From: Helopsaltes ochotensis
Taxonomy: Eukaryota; Chordata; Aves; Passeriformes; Locustellidae
Assembly (NCBI GenBank): GCA_013400155.1
Contig: VXBM01001543.1
Coordinates: 95,243 to 159,242 of the forward strand
DNA: 64,000 nt
Reading direction: 5' to 3'
The stretch's first letter is position 1. Each line of letters starts with the position of its first letter. The notes beneath the pieces are model-generated. The model was not told the DNA's origin, did no database searches, and saw nothing but the letters and a program-made list of their open reading frames with translations. The position numbers were made by a program, and so were the translations under genes. Below, one piece after another: positions 51,796-63,730 of this stretch.

Positions 51796-51815
51796 AACAC
51801 AAGTTAACTTGTGTT
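51796..51815. repeat. Perfect 20-bp palindrome
   Basis: The sequence aacacaagttaacttgtgtt equals its own reverse complement. The word aagttaac also occurs immediately upstream (51791-51798), overlapping the left arm, so the sequence looks like a local duplication with fold-back. Confidence 0.95.
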
Positions 51816-52994
51816 GAGACTGAACTTTGACTGAATGGAAATCTATTTTAATGCTTCACATCTGATGCCACTAAAAGCACTCAATATCTCAAGAACCTGG
51901 GACACCGGCCCTTAGAATCTAAATGTACACATCACCATTACAAGAAACAAGAAACAAGAACCTTGCGTGAGGCTTGCAACTGAGGACCTATAACCAAGAG
52001 GATTGCCCCAGGAAACTTGATTTTACAGGAAGAGAGCTTCTCATGTCTTTTCACAGTGATTTCATCATCACCTACTTCAGCAAGAGGAAAAAATGACAAA
52101 AATTACAGCTTGCAAGAGTAGTCATTGGACTTACTCTTTGATATGGATGCCTAAGGTATGGCAAAAAATCTTTTATTCCACTCATGCATACTAATAACCA
52201 AATCCCTAGCTAAGTGGTATTAACCTAGCTCAAGTAACATTAAGAAACAAATGTTAGACTATCAAAGGAAGGGATGAAATCCCTTTAAAGCCCATAAGGA
52301 TAAAATTTCTTCATTATAAAGATGCCATTCATGCCTCTGTACTTTGTGGATCAATGCCACTAAGCTGTATAAAAGAATAGCTTCAGTTTTCTGGTTTTGT
52401 GCATTATATATCCAGGATTGATGGAATAAAAAGCTAAAGTTTAACCAGACAAAGGCTGTATAAAAATTTGTGGAATATACATATAGCCATCTTCTACAGG
52501 GTCCTTAAAACCCCTGTAATGCACGTGACCATAGCTACACCCTATGAATTAGAGAAAATCAGTGCATTGCAGCAAGATGACAGAGCATTTTAATGAAGGT
52601 CATGGTGCATGCTAGGCTGATTATAAACACAGACCAATTCCCCAAATAAAAGTGACTGAAAAGTTCTTGGCATTTATTTTTAAATATAACTCTTAGGATA
52701 TTACCAATATATAAGCCATGAGCTAGTGACACTTAGTTCCATCATGTGATTGATTGATGGGCCTCTCCTCTGGGCTGGATGGGAAACCTGGCAGAGCTAG
52801 GTTTTACACTCTAGACCCATTGCAGGACCCTCTTCAGCTATAAAAAATGCACATAGAACATTGACACATAGGGCAATAAAAATATAACTTGTTCATCACA
52901 GCTTCTACCACATGTACAGATATAACATCAGGGCGTTCTACCCAGAGAAGAATGTTACAGAATAGCCATCAGAAAGGAAGAGAGGCTGTTATAG

Positions 52995-53200
52995 TCATAC
53001 AATCTCAGAATGATTTTGGAAAAGACCTCTAATACCTTCAAGTCAGATTATTAACCTAAGACTGCCACATGCACCATTACACCGTGTCCCCAGTTGTCAA
53101 ATTTATACATCTTTCAAATACCTGCAGGGACTGTAACTGAAGCATTTCTCTGGGCATCTTGTTCCAATGCTTTGCAACACTTCCTGTGAAGAAAATTTTT
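52995..53200 (-). mobile_element. Old CR1 retrotransposon fragment, 3' end
   Basis: The + strand reads atctcagaatgattttggaaaagacctctaat, then ttaacctaagactgccacatgcaccattacaccgtgtcccc, catctttcaaatacctgcaggga and ctctgggcatcttgttccaatgctt...gtgaagaaaatttttgtg. This matches the reverse complement of a CR1 3' region that keeps the 'aagtcc...ttaacctaacactgcca' form. It is diverged and about 205 bp long, with no coding capacity. Confidence 0.87.
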
Positions 53201-55077
53201 GTGTTAGGAAAAATGTAGACAAACATCTCTCAGCAGTAGTGGTGAATGTATTGCAATGCTCTTTCAAGATCTTTTGTAACCTTATTTTCTCTATAAAGTC
53301 ACAATCAATATTGTTTGGTACTATTTTCAATTTGGTAGTTCTGAGGAACATATTTCAGGTATTCTTTCAAAGTGTTTTCTATCCTCATGGACATTAGGGC
53401 CTCAGAAACCCCATAAGTTATAACCTGGTAAAGTTAGATTGCAAAACTTCAGGAAGGGTGAAGAACTAATAGAGATCAAATCACATTTATAATATTAGTT
53501 TCAGGTTTTAGTGAGGAAAATCATTTAATTAGGAGTAGATTGTAAGCAGTATAGATGACACTTGGAGGAGAAAAGCTGCAGTTATTAGTGTCACTTGAAA
53601 GACTCTTTAAAGATATAGCCCTCTGGAATGAGGCTAAAATAGACAATAAAAATTGTAAAATTTATCACCAAGACCAATAGTAAGATGAAAAAGGTGAGAT
53701 TATCTGGAGAATGTAGTAACATGTCTGCTTATTCCAAGAGTCAGGAGTTTGGCTAGACACATACCACAAAATTTTAAAAAGATTTTTCCTAGCACTGAAA
53801 TAAGGGAGCATGTTTGTTTGGTATTACAGGTTTCTTATTGAAAAATGTGGTTCCTGTTTGCTACATAGAGGGGGATAACAACGGTGCTTATAACAGCTTG
53901 GGGAAGGCATATTGATTTTTATGCTTTCTACTTTGAGTTGCTCAGCTGCTCTGCACACCAGAGTCATTTAGCTGTTCAGGATGAATTGCTAAAAGCCTCT
54001 GAGGAACTGCCTGCCTACTCTCATGCTTTATGTCTCCTCTCTCACTCTCTTGCTCTCTAACATGTTTTTTCCCCTCCACTTTCTGAAGCACTTGTGTAAG
54101 CAGGGTTGCACATATCAGCATGTGCACTTATCTGTACATGACTGAAATCCTTCTCACACTAGAAATAATTGTAGCAATATAAAAAAAACTTTAGTTCCAG
54201 TTAGGTGCTATCATAAGAGGAAAGCTTTGCCTTGGGCTTACTCTTCAGGGCCAGACTTTTTTGTTGCCAAGAATTTGCCCAGCTGGAAAGACCAGAGTCA
54301 TACTGTGACAAGTGATTCTGTGCCTTCACAATACATGGGTGGATTGTCCACAGAATCAGCAATTCAGGGCAGGGGGAGACTTAGAACAAAGTAACTCATA
54401 AAAGAGCATGAAGAAGTGAAAAGACACTGAAATAGAAGGGTTTGAAGGACTAGAGGCCATCTCTGCTCCACTTCTGTGTAGATAGATGATCTCAATGAAG
54501 TGATATTCTATTACCATTTTGGCTCTTGACACTAATTCCACTAATTCAGAAATCCCACAGAATGGATACAGCATCAAGACCCAAAGAGAACAACAGATTT
54601 TTTGACAGAAACAGGAATTGAAGACAACATAAACTATAGCTTTTGAACAAAGATGTTCTTCTGATCAGCCTAATAATCACTTTAGTTTATCACTCCAATT
54701 AAATTTCTGTTATCTTAACCTTAGAAACCAAGCTGAACCCACATCCAAGGCCGTAATCAGAAATTATCCACCTAGAGCAAACTACCAGTACTTCTGTGTT
54801 CACTTTAAACATTTCTGGAAGACAGCCTTATAGCTGACATTCATATTTTCTATTTTAAAGCCACATCAAATGATATGGAGCAAACCATTGTCTTAAGCTT
54901 TACATTTTTACCAAGAATAGAATACAATACTGAGTCAATGGCCATGCCTTCTGAAACTGCTGCAACCTAGCTTTGGGGGTGGGGATTTGGGGAAGGTTTT
55001 CCTGGGTTTGATGGGTGTTTTATTTCATTGTGTGCTGTCTCTTTAAACACAGTTCTGCTAGATAGCTGATGTAGTGA
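53201..55077. other. AT-rich single-copy DNA, no gene seen
   Basis: No exon, RNA gene or recognised transposon. Confidence 0.55.
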
Positions 55078-55621
55078 TGTACTCTGGCTGGCCGGATTAG
55101 AGTTAGCTGATTTCATAACAGCCCATATGTTGATATGTTTTGGACTTGTGAATAAAAATGATGACACACAAATATTTTAGCTGTTGCTGAACAGTGCTTA
55201 CACAAGGACAAGCCTTTCTCTGACCAAGTTTGTTACTCTGACCCCTCAGTGATTAGGTGAGAAGTGGACAAGAGTTTGGCAAGGGAAAACCAGAAACCAG
55301 AACACCTGTCCCAACCTGACCAAAGGGGTACTCTCTTCCATGTAATGTTATGCTCACCAACCAAAGCTTTGGATGTAGTCTGTCCAAAGTAGTCATTGCT
55401 CAAACATCATCTGGGCATCGGTCTTGCTTGTGGGGCATGGTAGACAACTGTCTTTTTATCACTTTTCTCCTCTCTTTCTTTCATTAATTACACTGTCTTT
55501 ATCTCAACCTGTGAGTTGTTTCTCACTTTCAGTCATCTGATTTTCTTCCCCACCCCACTGGAGAAAGAGTGAATGAGCAGCTGGGTGGCTGCAAGTTTCT
55601 GACCGGGATAAACACACCACA
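55078..55621 (+). mobile_element. Solo LTR of an ERVL-like endogenous retrovirus, plus orientation
   Basis: This LTR belongs to the same family as the one at 29742-30269 but lies in the opposite orientation. Recognisable blocks are ggattagagttag, tatgttttggacttgtga, ttttagctgttgctgaacagtgcttacac, aacctgaccaaaggggtactctcttccatgtaatgttatgctca, actgtctttatctcaacctgtgag, tttctcactttcagtcatctgatttt...cccaccccactgg, gagtgaatgagcagctgggtggctgcaag and gggataaacacacca. The length of about 544 bp fits a whole LTR. No internal viral genes are adjacent. The flanking five bases agtga and ggtga match at four of five, which fits a decayed 5-bp target duplication. The U3 block that holds a TATA box in this family, as I remember it, is not intact, so a working promoter is unlikely. 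Confidence 0.87.
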
Positions 55622-58600
55622 GGTGATACTCAAGGAATGTTGGTGGTTTTGATAAGATATGGATTACTTCTGTAACAGGGGTCAGTACACATTATGTTAC
55701 CTGTTTCTCTCTTGTCCCTTTTACATAGGTTAGTAATAGTAGGCAAGATGTAGCCTAAGGACTCCTTGGAAGAAAAACAGTTTTCTTGCTTCTATAGAAC
55801 TGTACACAATGATGTTTGGAGAAATAACTGGAAAATACAATAGCAAAAATAACTGGCCTTTAACAAACATGAGGGGCTCATCAAGAGGGCTCCTTTCCTC
55901 AACAGAGGTCTTATGAGTTAGAAATCCATGGGTGTTCCTCCCCAGCACCAGACATCTTCATGTGTTTCTCACATCGACCCCTCCATGCTAGAGCAGAAGT
56001 CTGAATTTTCAGATATTTCACTTACAGAAATTAACTGATCCTGATGTGGTTGAAAGTTTTCTGTGTACTCTGCAAGAGAACAGGACAATGTGTTCCATTT
56101 TGATGTGTAAATTACTATTCCTAGTACAATTATATAAAACTATCTGTGATATGATCAAAAACACTGCTATGAAAGATTTTCCCTAATTTTAGCTTAGAAT
56201 GTGAGAATGAGAACCTGAAAGATGTAGTGAATAGAATTCAAATAGTGAAAAAATTATGGTAAATAAATGGGAACAGCTGCCACTATTTAAAACTCTAAGA
56301 GCACATTCATAGCAAACAAGATTGCTTTTTAAAACTGTCAATTTTAGCAGGGTAGAGAGTAATGTTTGTTCTAGTTCATTTCAGAGTTTTTCACAACTAA
56401 TAAATGTCTTGGCCATAAAAATTACTATTGAAACTGAACAGCTAACAGCCTGACTATCGAACAATAAGGCTACTTAAAAAGTTATTTATCAACATAAATT
56501 ATTTTGCATAAATGAGACATTTTTATGCAGAACATGATGAAGTAATATGCCACTGATTTTTATAGTGTAATACCCTGTAACTAATGGGATTTTTTTGAAA
56601 AATCATTTCACATTTCCAACAATTTTAGGAGGGAGCTAATGATTTTATGTGACAAATGGTTATGCAAAATAGAATGATTTTGTGCAGTTAATGGCTTCAC
56701 ACAACTAATGAGTGAATACCACTCCTACAATTTTAGTGCACATTATTTTCATAGTGATCATTCATCCTAAAGATATTTTATGCCTTTTTTAAAATTTATT
56801 GTGTGATAGTCCTTTGAAGGATGTATTTCCATATGCTTCTCTTGGTTTTCTGCATACTAATGAATTTCCAATATGGTTATCACATATTAAAGAGTATACC
56901 ACGAGAGGAATTATAAAAATACTTCCTCTTCAGGTTGATTTGACACTGATAGTCCTCTTAATTCACCTTACTGAGTATTTTTAATTTAAGATTCTGATCT
57001 AGCCCTCTGCTTGTAATCTCTTTAGTACATCATTCTCTGTTGAGTTTTGCTAAATTCATTTTTTATTTAGAATAAAAATTATAAAATCTCCTTCTCTAGC
57101 TTCAAAGAATACAAATAGTATGTTTCATGACATCCAAGTATGCGCCAAAGTGGAAACACTTTTCTGTAGCTAACCAGATCAACTTTATATTCCTTCAGTG
57201 TTTGGAAAGCAGTAAATATGATCTAAAATCTCATAACTGCATTCAGAAGAAATTTTGCAAGGTATTTTCCAGTTAAAAACATGAGCAACAAGTGCAAAGG
57301 GATATCACTTTACTCTAACATCATGGAAAAAAAACCACAAAGAAAATGCATGATTCCACCCTCAACTTCTTGGTAGCTGCAGGAAGTAAAGTCCTAGATT
57401 AACCAGCCAGCAAGAGGCAGATACAATACTTGTACACTGTCACCAGAAAGAAGCTCAAAGGAACTAGTTCCTCTATGACAAGTGTCAGTAAACTTCCTCT
57501 GAGACCTCACAAGGCATTGTAGTATTGCTGAACTTTTATCACCCTCATGATGGCCTGAGCAGACAAAACAAAGGAGTCAGGCTTAAATGACCTCACAACC
57601 AGTCCAGGTTTTGACTAAATCCTCTGCTAAGCAAGTAAATCTGAAGACTTTTCTCCCCAACATTGACTTTCTGACTATCTTGCCATACCTTCTTGTCTCT
57701 GTCTTCTGTTTCCCCTGCACTTTATTAAAGACTTGGTTGAACTGATGGGTATTGTATCTCCTGCAGCTTCCCTCTCAAAAACATGTGCCACATGAAAACA
57801 ATGGTTTAAATAACTTTGCTGAGCACAGGTTTGCCCCATTTCAGACTGAATGAAAAATTTGTGGTTTATACCCGTGACACCTTAACAGTAAAATTTGGAA
57901 AAAAATCACTGAGAAAGACAGAGGCTGTTTTTTCTTCTTTTTAGCTGCCTCCTAAAACTGTTTTTACACTTGCCTTCTTTCTTCAGGAAAATGGGGTCCT
58001 GTTAAACTTAGTCAAATGTAAAAACAAGAGACTCTTCTAGCCCTCTAAAAGGAATCTTTTTTGGTTTTGTCCAAAAAAGGCTAGCCATTGCAATCATTTA
58101 AGTACTTTGAAATGGTAAAATGGAAAGGAGAGGATTCCCTGTAAAAAATTTGGCAGCTACAGAAGCAAAAAAGTGATATTTTTAAAATAAAAGCCTTTAA
58201 AGATTTCCTTTCCTTTTTTACCTCAAATCTGTTGCCATTTTTGACTGAGACCTTTGCTTTAATTGCGGTATTTTACACAGGTGGCTGTGGTGTCCTCAAA
58301 ATCTGGCCCTAACATTGATCAACCTGTGTTTCTGATGAAGATACTCTCCACCTACCCTGGCAATATCTGCAGTACTTTCATATTCTTTTCTTACAATGTA
58401 GAGATATTTTCTGATCAAGAGCTGTGAAATATTTATATAGCCAAATTTGTGCAATTTGAAAGCACTTTCACTTGCTTAGTTGGCTTCTAACATCACCTAA
58501 CTAGATCCAAGCAAGCATAGGTATTCCTCACCATACCGCAGCAACCAGAATAGAAATAACTTTCCTCATAAAGCTCTAGACAACAGCATAGATACAGCTC

Positions 58601-59942
58601 ATAGAAGTAGACATTGTTTTCCACCAAGCCCATTTACTAATTTAATTGGGTAACTTTTATTTAGTATTGAAAACAATTTAAAAAATAGAAAAAATGCTTA
58701 ACAGAAGCCGTTTATTCAGTTGCTGTATTTCTCCCTGCTCCCCCCAGGCTAATCTGACCTTGAATCATCTCTACCCAGCTACAAGTATTCACCCAGGTTT
58801 GTCTTAACTCCTGATAGCTATGGAAAGAGAAGGATGAACCAAAAAGGAGGCTAAAAATATACAACAGGAAAATAACAGCTTCAAAATTTGAACTGCATAG
58901 TGCTTCATCTCCCTTTTCAATAGAAAATCTGAACATTTAATGCACCAAATATCAGAATGTATGTTTCATTGTTAAAGCAAAACAAAACAAAACAAACCAG
59001 ACCTAGTAACTGCATTTGAGTTTTACTCATTACTCATACTTGCAGTAAAATTAGGATTGTGTGTACTGTATTTTATCAGTAGTTACAAATCCATCCTTAA
59101 ATGTGCACAAGTGAAAATAATTTTCTCTACTTTTTAATAAATATTTTGCTATTTTAGTTGTTTCACTAAATATCACATGAGAAACAAGTAACTCAGTCTA
59201 CCCCTTTCAATGCCTTTCACATTTGCCTACCCAGAATCCAGCCACTACTGCCACCCTTACAAGATTTAGTTACCAGTATGATGCAATCCTGAGTATTCCC
59301 TTAGATGAAAATTATGAGATAAACATGAAGTGAAGTTTCCAGTTTCAGTTAGGTGTTGGTTTTCATAGATATTAATATTTCAATACCCCTAATAAAGTGT
59401 GCTCATTGAAAAATGCAGATAGCTGGAAATTATTCATTGTTGAATGACAATTTGTTGTGGAATTTTCTTCTCTGGAAAAAGTTTTTCCCTATGAAGGCCT
59501 CATTTGCTATGATTCCACATGGGATGCCTATGTAAGACTGATATATACAGCCCAGAGGAGATGCACAGAACACTGCAGGATCAAAGGAGGAGGCATTACC
59601 TATGAGAATCCTTCTTTTCATTTACTCGTGTTATATGCCTTGCACATTTATGCACCTTTGTTTATGCACCCTGAACCAAAATAAACTGGCAGATGTGCAT
59701 ATATAAATCTTTGGTGGTCTACTCTCCTGAAGTCTCTTGACAGCATATTTTAATAATTATGTATTATTTATGACTCTACCTAGTACCAGTGAAAACTGAA
59801 GTAAAAATACAGAGGCATCAGATCAAATTTGTAGGTGTTGTTTTAATATAAATTAGCTTTAGCAACTCAGGTATGCTTTTAAAATAATTTACACATTTCA
59901 TAACAGTGGAGGCCCCATTTTCATTAATGATGAACTTATAAT
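55622..59942. other. AT-rich single-copy DNA, no gene seen
   Basis: No exon, RNA gene or recognised transposon. There is a short CAAAA-type repeat at about 58978-58998. Confidence 0.55.
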
Positions 59943-60720
59943 AGGATCATAGAATGTTTTGGGTTGGAAGGGACCTTAAAGATCATTTACTTCCAATTCC
60001 TCTGCCATGAGAGAGGGCTGCTACCCACTGAATTCAGGTTGCTCAGGGCCCCATCCAGTCTGGTCTGGAAGACTTCCAGAGATGGGGCATCCACAACTTC
60101 TCTGGGCAACCTGTTCTAGTGCTTTACCACCCTCACAGTAAAGAATATCATCCTAACATCTAACTTTAAACCTCTCTATCTTACTCTAAAAGTATTCCTC
60201 TTTGTCCTGCTCATTATAAAACTCACCATGCCTCTTTTATATGCCCCATTTTAATACTGGAATGCTGTAAAGACCTTTCTCTGGAGTCTTCTCCATGCTG
60301 AACAACCCCAGCTCTCTCAGCCTATCTTCATAGGAGAGGTGCTTCAGCCCTCTGATAATCTTTTTTGCTCTCTCTGGGCTCTCTCCAGCAAGTCCATACC
60401 CTTATTATGTCAGAGACTCCATGTCTGGATGCAGCATTCCCACCAGGGTCTCACCGGAGAGCAGGGTAGAGGGGGAGGGACCTCCCTCACCCTGCTGGTG
60501 ACACTGCTTTGGATGCAGTCCAGGATTCAATTGTCTTCACGGGCTGCAAATGCACACTGTCAGCTTTTCATCCACCAGAACCCCAAAACACTCTTCCATA
60601 GGACTGCTCTCAATGAGCTCTTCTCCCAGCCTGTATCCTTGTTTGGAATTGCCCTGACCCAGCTGCAGCACTTTGCACTTGGGCTTCTTGGACTTTATTA
60701 AGTTCTCATAGGCCCACCAT
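59943..60720 (-). mobile_element. CR1 retrotransposon fragment, about 780 bp
   Basis: The + strand opens aggatcatagaatgttttgggttggaagggaccttaaagatcat, which is the typical reverse complement of the CR1 3' terminus. It continues colinearly through cttccagagatggggcatccacaacttctctgggcaacctgtt, accaccctcacagtaaagaat, gctgaacaaccccagctctctcagcctatcttcataggagaggtgcttcagccctctgat, accagggtctcacc, ggagagcagggtagagggggagg and gggctgcaaatgcacactgtcagc to ttgcacttgggcttcttggactt. The minus strand therefore carries the C-terminal part of the ORF2 reverse transcriptase followed by the short 3' UTR, with frameshifts and stops. A 120-codon open frame on the + strand (60339-60701) is antisense to this and is spurious. 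Confidence 0.96.
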
Positions 60721-60923
60721 TAGATTTGGGAAGGTACAGCCACACTACCGTAAGGTAAACAAGTCCAGAGGTGACAAGGAGCTCATTTGATGCCTTACAG
60801 AGCTATATGACTTTTTTGCAGTTTTAGGCTCCCAGCTTTTGGCAAGCAGGGCGTGGTCTCATGAAATGTGTTATTTACTTGTGTTCATTCATTGGATCTT
60901 GCACATTTTAGTTTGAATTTTGT

Positions 60924-60968
60924 AGTCATTAGGCTACAGTCAGAATATAAGGAAAAACAATAATTAAA
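60924..60968 (+). repeat. 45-bp direct duplication, copy 1
   Basis: This segment (agtcattaggctac...aataattaaa) is identical at 45 of 45 bases to 63390-63434. Homology stops sharply at both ends. It belongs to no recognised repeat family. Confidence 0.95.
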
Positions 60969-62850
60969 CAAGTAACTCAGACTCAAGAAACATTATTAAA
61001 CTGTTGTTTAATCTCAATCTGTCTTGTTGGTAGTAAGATGTGTCTTGTTGGCGTTGTGCTGGTTAAAAAGACAGCTTTGTGTGAGCTGGTCAACAGCACA
61101 GAGAGGACAAACTTCTTGGACTTACTAAATCAAAAGACAGATGTTGATTTATTACATGAAATCAGGGAATTGCCATAACACTCTTCTGTGATGATAAATC
61201 ACAAAGTTTTAGATCTCCCTATAAATATTAATTGTCATTAAATTTCAGCTGATATGACCATAATGTATCAAGGTTCAATATATGTGAATATCTGTCTGCA
61301 TAAACAGAGATATTAAGCGAGATGAAGTGGTATCAGAGATGTGTTTAACTTCTCCCTCCTTCTGTTTTACTGTAACTGTCAGGATAACACTGTCTTGAAT
61401 ATTAAAAGGGCCCTTTTGGGGGGCCACAAGTGATTACCTACAAAGGAAATTAATGGGAGAAAGGAAATTGTGAAATCAGAAAAAATATTTTTCACTCAGA
61501 AGGCACCACAAGCATGTCTCAAATCAAATAAAGAAGTCATTCAGCTGTATCTTTCCCTCTACATGACCTCAACCTGATCCACATGCAACAAGTTGGGACT
61601 TTATTTAGCAAGGGGTAGAGCATCCCCTAGGCCTCCCCAGGTGTGTATGGCTGGGCTACACAGGCAAAACACAAAGCAAAGAAACTAAAGACATGCATGT
61701 CTTGATCCTAGACCAAATTTATAACATCTCCTGTTACAGACATACAGAAAATTTCCTGTTTAAAGAACTATCCCAGAAAACATTTTTTCCCCTCCACTTT
61801 CAAAGTAAAGTAGAAGGATTTTTGGTGAAATTATAAATGCTCTGTACACCTGGATCATGCATTGACATATCTATGTAAATATTGCTCTTCCCATCTTTTT
61901 GTTCAGTCTGTTAAATTCATCAGATTGGGCTAATATGTGGATTTCAGTCCAAATTGTCATTCACAAGAAAACATAAAGTTAGTCCACAATTACTGTTTGA
62001 TTTGCAGCTCTACTTACACATCTGTAGTTTTGTAGTATGTACCGTATACTGTGCTAAAAGTTTTCATGTTTTGATTAAAAATATTTATGCACTGTAATTC
62101 TCAATCATAAATTTTCATGCCATATATTAAATGCTATTGTTCCTCATTCCGTACAAAGGGTCGTAAAGATCAAATAAATCTGTGGTTTACAATAAGAAAA
62201 ATGCCATAACGGATGGAACTTTTAATTTTAATCTTGAAATCTGAAGCACAAAGCACTTGCATATGATACAAATATTTATAACACACAGATTTATAGGTTG
62301 TAGTTTGCTCAGCCATTGGAATTTTGGGAGTCTTATCATTAAAGCAGAATAAAATTAATATTCTTATTAGAAAAACACGCCATTGACATCTATTTCCAAA
62401 ATGTATCGAGATACTCTAAATTTATTATAGACAGAGTCGATCTGTTTAGACCCACAACTCAATTCCTGCAAAGGCAAATCTGCAGATGCCATTAAGAAAA
62501 CATTAAAGGACAAACCAAGCATAGTGAGCCATGGAAGTGAAAAGGCATGGCAGAGCATTCTCTTTTATTCCAGTGCGTGAATTAATTCCTGGAAAGTAGC
62601 TTAAAAACAAAGCAATGACACAGAAGAGAGTGCAGGCCTAAGTGCTGCCATCACAGGACCAATTGACCTTGAGGTAGGTGCATGTCAAAGGTCAATATTG
62701 AAAATATCTTGAGTGCTTTTAATGACTTTAATTGCTTTGGCATATGCTGTTCATCAAATAGGACTTTATTATGAGTAATAATACACTCTGTCAATTTTTA
62801 AAATCCTACCTAAACTGCAGCAGGACAAAACAATTGCTGAATCCTTTATT

Positions 62851-62871
62851 TTCTCTCTCTCTCTCTCTCTT
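62851..62871. repeat. (TC)n microsatellite
   Basis: About ten TC units with no interruption. Confidence 0.92.
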
Positions 62872-63389
62872 AGACTCTAATGTAGGAAATAGAGGGAAGT
62901 CTGACACAGAAGAGAGAATACATCTGGCGAATTCAATGATGAACTGCTGAAATGGTTATGAGTGTCCCAGTCCTCATTGCTAGCCATAGTTGTGCATGAC
63001 TGCATGGCTGTTTTCTTGGTCTGTTTCTCAGAACTCACCTTCCACACTGCCTTCTCCACTCTCCTGTGCTCACGCTGAGCCAGCCAATCAAAGACCCTAA
63101 ATATCGCTGTAAAATGGAAATGGGAAAAGCCACTGGTCTACTGGAAGAGGAGGACAAAAGGTAGGCTTTACTATCACTGAAACTCTTTTCTATTAATCCT
63201 GTCATTCTAAAACAACCAGCGATAAACCATTTTTCAGGCAGCTCTTCAGACTGCCACCAAAGAGTCTCTGTATTTTCCAGATGTACAATTATATGCAAAA
63301 GTTGTCAGAGCTGCTGGAGATAAAGACATGCAGCAAGCTCCTTTGTAGGTTTTATTTTTATTCTTCCTGGCAGTTTTCATTAGCCTACA

Positions 63390-63434
63390 AGTCATTAGGC
63401 TACAGTCAGAATATAAGGAAAAACAATAATTAAA
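63390..63434 (+). repeat. 45-bp direct duplication, copy 2
   Basis: Identical to 60924-60968. Here the segment is preceded by attagcctaca, which is nearly the reverse complement of its own start (ttaggcta), so a short inverted word borders the junction. This may have helped a template switch into the site. Confidence 0.95.
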
Positions 63435-63730
63435 ATGGAAAATGTTATGCAAAATTAATTGTCAAATATATCTTGGAACAAACCCTGCATAAAGGTTTCT
63501 TTATGAACAACCGTACACATAATTTTATTCTTGCTGTCACAAATACATCTTACCCTATAAATCAGGCTGAATCAATTGAGTCCCAATATAAAGCTCTTTA
63601 TGTCACTTACTCTTTTATTATCTATAAACACAGTGCCTTGTGCATGTCTTTCATTCCACAGAGTTTTTTGCATTGCTATCTGACAGTTTTTGTATGTCCT
63701 TGAGTTTTAATACTGTGATCTATTTTTTAT

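Larger units (their letters stand above)
45628..52994. other. AT-rich single-copy DNA, no gene seen
   Basis: No exon, RNA gene or recognised transposon. It contains the 21-bp inverted duplication (49539-49559 and 50236-50256), listed separately, and poly-T at 47819-47833. It also has an unrecognised open frame of 115 codons at 51028-51375 (+), which is discussed as an observation and not called as a gene. A 16-bp palindrome (catgtttataaacatg) lies at about 47134-47149. Confidence 0.5.
60721..63730. other. AT-rich single-copy DNA, no gene seen
   Basis: No exon, RNA gene or recognised transposon. It contains both copies of a 45-bp perfect direct duplication (listed separately) and a (TC)n microsatellite. 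The word tgtcttgttgg occurs twice at about 61020-61050. Confidence 0.55.

Noticed and set aside
53103..53397. Overlapping open frames on both strands
   Set aside because: They partly cover an old CR1 fragment. The rest has no recognisable protein and the frames contradict one another.
60339..60701. 120-codon open frame on the plus strand
   Set aside because: It is antisense to the CR1 element at 59943-60720, which fully explains the sequence.
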